DNA of 6,646 bases from Neisseriaceae bacterium (GTDB taxonomy: Bacteria; Pseudomonadota; Gammaproteobacteria; Burkholderiales; Neisseriaceae): the NCBI GenBank assembly GCA_017446355.1, contig JAFSQZ010000114.1, forward strand, positions 1-6,646, given 5' to 3'. Under the pieces are notes generated by a model. That model was not told the origin of the DNA and did no database searches. It saw only the letters and a list, made by a program, of their open reading frames with translations. Position numbers and translations under genes: made by a program. Below, piece after piece: positions 1 to 5,011 of the stretch. Positions within the stretch are counted from its first letter, which is position 1. The number at the start of each line of letters is the position of its first letter.

Positions 1-1338
1 GGCGAATGCTTGGCTGGTTAAGTCATACCAAGATTTGCCTGTTTTTTCGTCTATGGTGTTGCGCAATTCTTGGATAAAGATATCGTCTGCTTGACGCAGT
101 AAATCAGCATATTCACGTTTGACTTCACCTAAAATGCGCACGCCCAAACCAGGTCCTGGAAATGGGTGGCGATACACCATTTCTCGTGGCAAACCCAGTG
201 CAACACCTAGTTCGCGCACTTCGTCTTTAAATAAGTCGCGCAAAGGTTCAAGCAGTTTGAGTTTCATATTTTCAGGCAGCCCACCAACGTTGTGGTGTGA
301 TTTAATGGCGTGGGCTTTTTTGGTTTTTGCGCCTGCTGATTCAATAACGTCTGGATAAATGGTGCCTTGTGCTAACCATTTGGCGTTGATGAGTTTTTTC
401 TCTTCTGCATCAAAAACTTCTATAAATTCTGCACCGATGATTTTGCGTTTTTTTTCGGGGTCGGTTACGCCCGCAAGTTTGCTCATAAATTGTTCACTGG
501 CATCAACGTGAATGACTTTTACACCTAAATTGCGTGCAAACATATCCATAACGTTTTTGCCTTCGTTTAAACGCAATAAACCGTGATCCACAAACACGCA
601 AGTTAATTGGTCGCCAATGGCGCGATGAATTAAGGCAGCAGCAACCGATGAATCCACACCACCCGATAAACCCAAAATAACTTCATCATTACCAACTTGT
701 GCGCGGATTTTGGCAATGGCTTCGTCAATATAGTTTGGCATTGTCCAAGAAGGTTTTGCGCCACAAATATCCAAGACAAAACGGTTTAGCAATGCGCGAC
801 CTTGTTTGGTGTGGGTTACTTCTGGGTGAAATTGGATACCATAAAATTTTTTGCCAGAATGTTCCATAATGGCAACTGGACAAGAGGGTGTGTTACCTGT
901 TGCCACAAAACCTTCAGGCAGCTTGGCAACTTTATCGCCATGACTCATCCAAACGTCTAATGTATTGGGTTGAGCATCAAAAATATCACGCGTTAATTCA
1001 CAATCAATGGTGGTAACTTGTGCGTAACCAAATTCACGTTGATTGCCTGCCTGAACTTCTCCGCCCAAATGATGTGCCATAAATTGCATACCGTAACAAA
1101 TGCCTAACACAGGTATGCCTAAATCAAATATTCCTGTGTCTGCTTGGTAATCGGAATCGTAAACGGAATTAGGTCCGCCCGATAAAATAATGCCTTTTGG
1201 ATTGAAGGCTTTAATCTCGTCTAATGACATATCAAAAGAATGTAGTTCGCAATAAACGTGTGCTTCGCGTACACGGCGAGCAATCAGTTGGGTTACTTGA
1301 GAACCGAAATCCAGAATCAGAATTTTGTCTTGTGTCAT
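1..1338 (-). CDS. guaA: GMP synthase (glutamine-hydrolysing), C-terminus cut by window edge
   Basis: This enzyme converts XMP to GMP using ATP and glutamine, the last step of de novo guanine nucleotide synthesis in the cytoplasm. The minus strand reads through 446 codons from the ATG at 1338 to position 1 without a stop. The N-terminal class I glutamine amidotransferase domain (about 1-190) begins KILILDFGSQ. It shows nucleophile Cys81 in GICYGMQ and the other triad residues His171 and Glu173 in FHPEV. The ATP pyrophosphatase domain follows, with P-loop SGGVDS at 225-230. The start of the C-terminal domain carries RHPFPGPGLGVRILGEV at about 390-406. Family members are about 520-525 residues, so roughly 75-80 residues lie outside the window. 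No Shine-Dalgarno-like sequence is visible before the ATG (AACAAACC precedes it), which is unusual for this window. The gene is transcribed away from the Roadblock-like gene and appears to have its own promoter. Identification is very secure. Confidence 0.98.
   Translation of the reverse strand, partial: MTQDKILILDFGSQVTQLIARRVREAHVYCELHSFDMSLDEIKAFNPKGIILSGGPNSVYDSDYQADTGIFDLGIPVLGICYGMQFMAHHLGGEVQAGNQREFGYAQVTTIDCELTRDIFDAQPNTLDVWMSHGDKVAKLPEGFVATGNTPSCPVAIMEHSGKKFYGIQFHPEVTHTKQGRALLNRFVLDICGAKPSWTMPNYIDEAIAKIRAQVGNDEVILGLSGGVDSSVAAALIHRAIGDQLTCVFVDHGLLRLNEGKNVMDMFARNLGVKVIHVDASEQFMSKLAGVTDPEKKRKIIGAEFIEVFDAEEKKLINAKWLAQGTIYPDVIESAGAKTKKAHAIKSHHNVGGLPENMKLKLLEPLRDLFKDEVRELGVALGLPREMVYRHPFPGPGLGVRILGEVKREYADLLRQADDIFIQELRNTIDEKTGKSWYDLTSQAFA
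271..282 (-). repeat. Near-perfect DUS inside guaA
   Basis: The minus strand reads GGGCTGCCTGAA, 11 of 12 to AGGCTGCCTGAA, differing only at the first base. It lies in the GuaA segment encoding GGLPENMK and follows the gene's coding strand. The non-palindromic context shows the Simonsiella-type CTGCCTGAA core. Confidence 0.6.
913..924 (-). repeat. Near-perfect DUS inside guaA amidotransferase domain
   Basis: The minus strand reads AAGCTGCCTGAA, 11 of 12 to AGGCTGCCTGAA with one difference at position 2. It encodes KLPE in GuaA (139-142), so codon choice here preserves the DUS core. Confidence 0.6.
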
Positions 1339-1411
1339 GGTTTGTTTGAAAATAATAATGTATTGAGTTGAAAGAAAATGTTGTGTTCTTGACAACGCGG
1401 AAAATGCTCGC

Positions 1412-1420
1412 ATTCTAACA
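1412..1420 (-). promoter_or_regulatory. Probable extended -10 promoter for guaA
   Basis: Read on the minus strand, this is TGTTAGAAT: an extended -10 TG followed by the hexamer TAGAAT, 5 of 6 to the TATAAT consensus. No good -35 lies 16-18 bases upstream, which fits an extended -10 promoter. Transcription would start near 1403-1406, leaving a leader of about 65-70 nt. A short palindrome, AATGC-TC-GCATT (1403-1414), overlaps the -10 and the predicted start. This is inferred from sequence only. Confidence 0.5.
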
Positions 1421-1549
1421 CGATTTTAGTTGAGATAATTTTTTGCATTGTTCAATTATTAACTGATTGATGTATATAGAAAATAAATCACTTTGAAAAA
1501 TGTTTTTTCTTCATATGCTCTCAATTTTGTGGTATTTTTTGAATAAACT

Positions 1550-1579
1550 TTGACTAAATGAGCCAGTAGCCTTTAAAAT
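1550..1579 (+). promoter_or_regulatory. Candidate sigma-70 promoter for the Roadblock-like gene
   Basis: TTGACT (1550-1555) and TAAAAT (1574-1579) are each 5 of 6 to the -35 and -10 consensus, with an 18-base spacer. Transcription would begin near 1586, giving a leader of about 160 nt that includes the inverted repeat at 1643-1690. In such AT-rich DNA chance matches are common, so this is tentative. The better -35 match TTGACA at 1652-1657 has no usable -10 at any normal spacing. Confidence 0.35.
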
Positions 1580-1642
1580 CTGCATAATTTTTGCTTTTTG
1601 ATAAATGATTTTGTTGTGCATTATGAGTGGATACAAATTTTA

Positions 1643-1690
1643 GATAAGCGTTTGACAACAAACTAACTATTTTTCTGCAAAACGTTTATC
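1643..1690. repeat. 11-bp inverted repeat upstream of the Roadblock-like gene
   Basis: The arms GATAAGCGTTT (1643-1653) and AAACGTTTATC (1680-1690) are complementary at 10 of 11 positions. The remaining pair is a G-T wobble, so all 11 pair in RNA, around a 26-base loop. The right arm ends 43 bases before the ribosome binding site. It could be an operator for a dimeric regulator or a leader hairpin. No T-tract follows, so it is not a terminator. Confidence 0.6.
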
Positions 1691-1746
1691 GAACGTAAAT
1701 CTTAAAAGTTATCTCGTGCTCATCAATCCATTTAAGGAGTTTTAAC

Positions 1747-2112
1747 GTGAATTTTGAACAAACCGTATCCTCATTATTAAATATTGATGGCACTGTGGCA
1801 GCTGCCATAGTGGATTATGAAAGCGGTATGATGTTTGCAGGCAGCACTTCTTTACTTGATTTTGATTTGGAAACTTGTGCTGCGGGTAGTACAGAAGTAA
1901 TGCGTGCAAAAATGAAATCAGTAAAAATGGTGGGCTTGCAAGATTCAATTGAGGATATATTGATTACTTTAAACAAACAATATCATTTAATGCGTCCATT
2001 AAAAGCATTTGATGGTTTGTTTTTTTACACCATCTTGGAACACTCTAAATCCAATTTAGCTTTGGCGCGTCGTGCTTTAATTGATGCAGAGCGTGATTTG
2101 GATGCCGCTTAA
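1747..2112 (+). CDS. Small Roadblock/LC7-like protein, function unknown
   Basis: This 121-residue soluble protein has no signal peptide and no membrane segment. The GTG start at 1747 is supported by AAGGAG at 1734-1739, seven bases upstream. The layout suggests a Roadblock/LC7 fold. There is a short N-terminal helix (1-12), then a beta-hairpin pattern IDGTVAAAIVDYESGMMFAG (13-32). A long helix rich in charged residues follows (about 40-62), then strands around DILITLNKQYHLMRPL and LFFYTILE. A C-terminal helix runs from SKSNLALARR to the end. Roadblock proteins are dimers that often regulate or bind small GTPases, as MglB does for MglA, but no GTPase gene lies in this window. The protein is a lone gene closed off by a strong terminator just downstream, so it is probably monocistronic. 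The gene call is secure from the ribosome binding site, frame and terminator. The fold assignment is from pattern and memory, and the cellular role is unknown. Confidence 0.85.
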   Translation: MNFEQTVSSLLNIDGTVAAAIVDYESGMMFAGSTSLLDFDLETCAAGSTEVMRAKMKSVKMVGLQDSIEDILITLNKQYHLMRPLKAFDGLFFYTILEHSKSNLALARRALIDAERDLDAA

Positions 2113-2146
2113 CTTAATGAGTTGTTTATGTGTCTGAAATACGTTT

Positions 2147-2181
2147 AAAAAGCAGATTGTTGATGACTGTCTGCTTTTTTT
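2147..2181 (+). terminator. Intrinsic terminator of the Roadblock-like gene
   Basis: A 10-bp stem pairs AAAAAGCAGA (2147-2156) with TCTGCTTTTT (2170-2179) around a 13-base loop. The T-run goes on to 2181, with more T-rich sequence after it. It begins 35 bases after the stop codon at 2112. The A-rich 5' arm means the hairpin could also work in the reverse direction, but no minus-strand gene approaches here. Confidence 0.88.
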
Positions 2182-2210
2182 CGTTTTTCAGCATATTTTG
2201 TTAAATAAAT

Positions 2211-2269
2211 GAAAAGCAGGTTTTAAAAAACTTTCAGGCTGCCTGAAAAATAAAAACAGCTCGCTTTTC
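2211..2269. repeat. Nested inverted repeat centred on a DUS palindrome, ahead of the helicase gene
   Basis: Three sets of complementary arms lie one inside another. The outer arms are GAAAAGC (2211-2217) and GCTTTTC (2263-2269). The middle arms are TTTTA (2221-2225) and TAAAA (2251-2255). The core is the perfect DUS palindrome at 2232-2248. The whole occupies 59 bases and ends 17 bases before the first possible helicase start codon, so if transcribed it would form a leader structure. The middle arms are short and AT-only and may be chance. Confidence 0.5.
2232..2248 (+). repeat. DNA uptake sequence, perfect palindromic copy 1
   Basis: TTTCAGGCTGCCTGAAA is an inverted repeat with 8-base arms around one central base. 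The plus strand contains the 12-mer AGGCTGCCTGAA at 2236-2247, and the minus strand reads AGGCAGCCTGAA. DUSs are bound at the cell surface by the minor pilin ComP during natural transformation of Neisseriaceae. The plus-strand 3' side is A-rich rather than T-rich, so it is not an intrinsic terminator for rightward transcripts. On the minus strand the hairpin is followed by G then six T. Confidence 0.9.
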
Positions 2270-2286
2270 AATACCCAATATTCAAT

Positions 2287-3681
2287 ATGGAAAACACAAT
2301 GTCTGTTTCTTTTTCAATGTTAGGTTTAGGAACCGAAATTATTAACGCATTGGTTGAGCAAGGTTATGAACAACCTACACCTATTCAGGCAGCCGCTATT
2401 CCCAAAGCATTGGCAGGACACGATTTAATCGCCGCAGCACAAACAGGTACAGGCAAAACGGCTGCATTTATGTTGCCCAGTTTAGAGCGTTTAAAACGCT
2501 ATGCTAATCCAAGCGCATCACCAGCGATGCACCCTGTTCGTATGTTGGTACTCACGCCTACTCGAGAACTTGCCAGTCAAATCAACACCAATACGCAAAA
2601 TTATATTAAACATCTTCCCTTGCGCCACACCGTATTATTCGGTGGCGTAAATATGGACAAACAAACCGAAAGTTTACGCGCAGGTTGTGAAATTGTGGTG
2701 GCAACAGTCGGACGACTGTTAGACCACGTCAAACAAAAAAATATCCAATTAAATAAAGTAGAAATTGTGGTGTTAGACGAAGCCGATCGTATGTTAGATA
2801 TGGGGTTTATTGACGATATTCGCACGATTATGCGAATGCTCCCAAAAACGCGACAAACCTTATTATTTTCGGCAACGTTTTCTCCTGAAATTCGCAAGTT
2901 AGCACAAGACTTTATGCAGCAGCCTGAAAAAATAGAAGTTGCTGCACAAAACGCCACCAATGCAAACGTAGAACAACACATTATTGCGGTGGACGCTCAC
3001 CGTAAACGTGAATTGTTGGAACGTTTGATTAAGTATTTAAGAATGCCACAAGTGATTGTGTTTTGCAAAACCAAGCAATCTGCAGAAATGGTTACACGCG
3101 ATTTAATGAGTCGTGAATTGTCAGTTTCTGCTATTCACGGTGATAAAACACAACAAGCACGTTTAGAAACATTGGCAAAATTTAAAGAAGGTAGCCTACG
3201 TGTACTGGTTGCAACCGATGTTGCCGCACGTGGTCTGGATATTGCTGAATTGCCGTTTGTGATTAACTATGAAATGCCGACTCAAGCCGAAGATTACGTT
3301 CACCGAATTGGACGAACAGGACGCGCTGGTGCAAATGGTGTGGCGATTTCGTTAATGCAAGCCGATGAAGAAAAAATGTATCACGCCATCAATGCATTAA
3401 CAGGCAATCATTTACCTGTATCGCGGATTGAAGGTTTTGAACCCCATTGGCAAATAGGTGAGCGTCAGGCAGCCCATACTGCTATGAACGAACAAGAAAA
3501 TAAACAAGAAAGCAAACGAGTAGCGCGAGTGCGCCGTCAAAATCAAATCTCGCCAAACAAACCCTATCAGCCAGCAAACGTTACCATAAACCACGATTCT
3601 GTATTGCAAAACAATCGTCGTCGTGGACGAGAACGCCGTACTTGTGCTTTGTTTCAAGCAAATTTTGGCGTACATTTTTAG
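2287..3681 (+). CDS. rhlE: ATP-dependent DEAD-box RNA helicase, RhlE type
   Basis: This cytoplasmic helicase unwinds short RNA duplexes using ATP. RhlE-type enzymes act in ribosome assembly and RNA decay. All core motifs are present in 464 residues: Q motif GYEQPTPIQ (26-34), motif I AQTGTGKT (51-58), Ia PTRELA (91-96), GG (119-120), DEAD (164-167) and SAT (195-197). They continue with VIVFC (256-260), V ATDVAARGLDI (309-319) and VI HRIGRTGRAG (339-348). Motif Ib reads TVGR (140-143) where TPGR is most usual. The basic tail after about residue 400 is rich in Arg, Lys, Gln and Asn, as in RhlE proteins, but ends in an uncharged stretch, CALFQANFGVHF. The start is ambiguous. ATG 2287 has no ribosome binding site, whereas ATG 2299 (protein beginning MSVSFSML) has GGA at 2289-2291 and matches my recollection of related N-termini. 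The gene may share a transcript with pncB. Helicase identity is certain; the RhlE subfamily is likely. Confidence 0.95.
   Translation: MENTMSVSFSMLGLGTEIINALVEQGYEQPTPIQAAAIPKALAGHDLIAAAQTGTGKTAAFMLPSLERLKRYANPSASPAMHPVRMLVLTPTRELASQINTNTQNYIKHLPLRHTVLFGGVNMDKQTESLRAGCEIVVATVGRLLDHVKQKNIQLNKVEIVVLDEADRMLDMGFIDDIRTIMRMLPKTRQTLLFSATFSPEIRKLAQDFMQQPEKIEVAAQNATNANVEQHIIAVDAHRKRELLERLIKYLRMPQVIVFCKTKQSAEMVTRDLMSRELSVSAIHGDKTQQARLETLAKFKEGSLRVLVATDVAARGLDIAELPFVINYEMPTQAEDYVHRIGRTGRAGANGVAISLMQADEEKMYHAINALTGNHLPVSRIEGFEPHWQIGERQAAHTAMNEQENKQESKRVARVRRQNQISPNKPYQPANVTINHDSVLQNNRRRGRERRTCALFQANFGVHF
2384..2395 (-). repeat. Near-perfect DUS inside the helicase Q motif
   Basis: The minus strand reads CGGCTGCCTGAA, 11 of 12 to AGGCTGCCTGAA, differing at the first base. 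On the coding strand it spans the codons for IQAAA, the end of the Q motif. Confidence 0.6.
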
Positions 3682-3698
3682 TCAACTGTGCCACCTGC

Positions 3699-3715
3699 TT
3701 TCAGGCTGCCTGAAA
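3699..3715 (+). repeat. DNA uptake sequence, perfect palindromic copy 2
   Basis: This is the same 17-base palindrome as at 2232-2248, with the 12-mer AGGCTGCCTGAA at 3703-3714. It lies 18 bases after the helicase stop and 24 bases before the pncB start. No T-tract follows on either strand, so the hairpin is not a canonical intrinsic terminator, although it could attenuate or stabilise a transcript. Confidence 0.9.
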
Positions 3716-3739
3716 ACACAACTCATCAAGGAATTTTAA

Positions 3740-4945
3740 ATGCCTATTATTCATTCTTTATTGGATACCGATTTATATAAATTTACGATGCTACAAGTGA
3801 TGTTGCATCAATTTCCACAAACACACGGTGCGTATGAATTTCGCTGTCGCAACAACGAAGACACGGTTTATCCACTTGCTCAAATCAAAGAAGATTTAGA
3901 AAAAGAACTAGATGCCTTGTGTGAATGTCAATTTCGCGCAGACGAATTGGAATATTTGCGTTCTTTACGATTTATCAAAAGCGATTTTGTAGATTATTTG
4001 GAACTTTTCCAGCTTAAACGCCGTTTTGTACACGTATCCACCGATGAACAACACAGACTTAATATTCGTGTGGAAGGACCATTATTGCAAGCAATGTTTT
4101 TTGAAATTTACATTCTTGCCATTGTTAACGAACTCTATTTCCGCCGTTTAGAAACGCCAGAAGTGCTTGTAGAAGGACAACGCCGTTTAGATGCCAAAGT
4201 GGCTTTAATGAAAAGCTATCAACAACATAATTTTGACCACCCTGACGAACCACCTTTCGTGGTATCAGATTTTGGTACACGCCGTCGTTACACACTTGCT
4301 TGGCAAGAACACGTTGTAAAAACCTTTGCTGAAACGGCACCAAATGTTTTTCGTGGCACCAGCAACGTTTATCTTGCCAAAAAACTCGGTCTTGTTCCTA
4401 TTGGCACAATGGCGCACGAATTTTTGCAAGCATTTCAAGCATTAAACGTGCGTTTACGTGATTTTCAAAAAGCCGCATTAGAAAGTTGGGTACGCGAATA
4501 TCGTGGAGATTTAGGTATTGCGCTCACCGATGTTGTGGGTATGGACGCATTTTTGCGTGATTTTGACCTTTATTTTGCCAAACTGTTTGACGGTTTGCGC
4601 CACGACAGTGGCGACCCTTACGTGTGGGGCGACAAAGCCTATGAACACTATAAAAAATTGCGTATTGATTCGCGCACCAAAACATTAACGTTCTCTGATG
4701 GTTTGGATTTAGAACGCGCTTGGTCAATTTATCAATATTTTAAAGACCGCTTTAAACCGAATTTTGGCATTGGCACAAATTTCACCAATGATATGGGACA
4801 CAAAACCTTAAATATCGTATTGAAATTAGTGGAATGCAACGGACAATCGGTTGCCAAACTTTCTGATAGTCCAGGTAAAACAATGTCTGATAACAGCACT
4901 TTCTTGGCGTACTTGCGTCAAATTTTTGAAGTAGAGCCACAATAA
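3740..4945 (+). CDS. pncB: Nicotinate phosphoribosyltransferase
   Basis: PncB joins nicotinate to PRPP, with ATP hydrolysis, to give nicotinate mononucleotide. This is the entry step of NAD salvage in the cytoplasm (Preiss-Handler pathway). The 401-residue length matches the bacterial enzyme of about 400. The N-terminus LLDTDLYKFTML (7-18) is the family signature. Further conserved blocks are SDFGTRRR (176-183), GTSNVYLAKKLG (206-217), GTMAHE (222-227) with His226 as the expected autophosphorylated residue, RHDSGDP (287-293), IGTNFTND (344-351) and KLSDSPGK (373-380). The ATG at 3740 is supported by AAGGAA at 3728-3733, six bases upstream. The gene lies 58 bases after the helicase gene, with a DUS palindrome in the gap, and 66 bases before the mutase. 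No separate promoter is evident. The 400-residue, DTDLYK-starting form separates it from the related nicotinamide phosphoribosyltransferases. Confidence 0.97.
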   Translation: MPIIHSLLDTDLYKFTMLQVMLHQFPQTHGAYEFRCRNNEDTVYPLAQIKEDLEKELDALCECQFRADELEYLRSLRFIKSDFVDYLELFQLKRRFVHVSTDEQHRLNIRVEGPLLQAMFFEIYILAIVNELYFRRLETPEVLVEGQRRLDAKVALMKSYQQHNFDHPDEPPFVVSDFGTRRRYTLAWQEHVVKTFAETAPNVFRGTSNVYLAKKLGLVPIGTMAHEFLQAFQALNVRLRDFQKAALESWVREYRGDLGIALTDVVGMDAFLRDFDLYFAKLFDGLRHDSGDPYVWGDKAYEHYKKLRIDSRTKTLTFSDGLDLERAWSIYQYFKDRFKPNFGIGTNFTNDMGHKTLNIVLKLVECNGQSVAKLSDSPGKTMSDNSTFLAYLRQIFEVEPQ

Positions 4946-4965
4946 AATCATCGTTATAACAAGTT

Positions 4966-4977
4966 TTCAGGCAGGGT
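4966..4977 (-). repeat. Degenerate DNA uptake sequence between pncB and the mutase gene
   Basis: The minus strand reads ACCCTGCCTGAA, matching AGGCTGCCTGAA at 10 of 12 positions with both differences at the less constrained 5' end. It is not palindromic. It is probably a decayed copy or a weak DUS. Confidence 0.5.
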
Positions 4978-5011
4978 AGATTAAAGGTTGAAAGAAAGGT
5001 AAAAGCAGTAA

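Larger units (their letters stand above)
1339..1746. other. AT-rich divergent intergenic region between guaA and the Roadblock-like gene
   Basis: These 408 bases separate two divergent genes and contain no convincing coding sequence. Recognisable elements are a minus-strand extended -10 for guaA (1412-1420), a candidate plus-strand promoter (1550-1579), an 11-bp inverted repeat (1643-1690) and the ribosome binding site AAGGAG at 1734-1739. A 17-codon ATG frame at 1500-1553 lacks a ribosome binding site and is not called. No DUS, tRNA or recognisable riboswitch was seen. Confidence 0.7.

Noticed and set aside
119..358. Plus-strand open frame of 79 codons
   Set aside because: It lies antisense within guaA, whose catalytic motifs and full-length frame are unambiguous; no ribosome binding site or family features.
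1389..1394. Consensus TTGACA on the plus strand near guaA
   Set aside because: No -10-like hexamer lies 15-19 bases downstream, and the next rightward gene is over 350 bases away.
1500..1553. 17-codon hydrophobic ATG frame in the intergenic region
   Set aside because: It has no ribosome binding site, is very AT-rich and shows no recognisable small-protein features.
1598..1611. Possible FNR box TTGAT-N4-
   Set aside because: Only the left half-site matches; the right half is GATTT instead of ATCAA.
1676..1691. Possible PurR-like operator around ACGTTT
   Set aside because: Only the central CGTTT matches; the flanking positions do not fit, and it sits next to the Roadblock-like gene rather than guaA.
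2601..2981. Minus-strand open frame of 126 codons
   Set aside because: It is antisense to the helicase core, with cysteine- and serine-rich low-quality translation typical of a shadow frame.
3699..3715. DUS hairpin as intrinsic terminator between the helicase gene and pncB
   Set aside because: No run of T follows the hairpin on either strand, so it lacks the second half of a rho-independent terminator.
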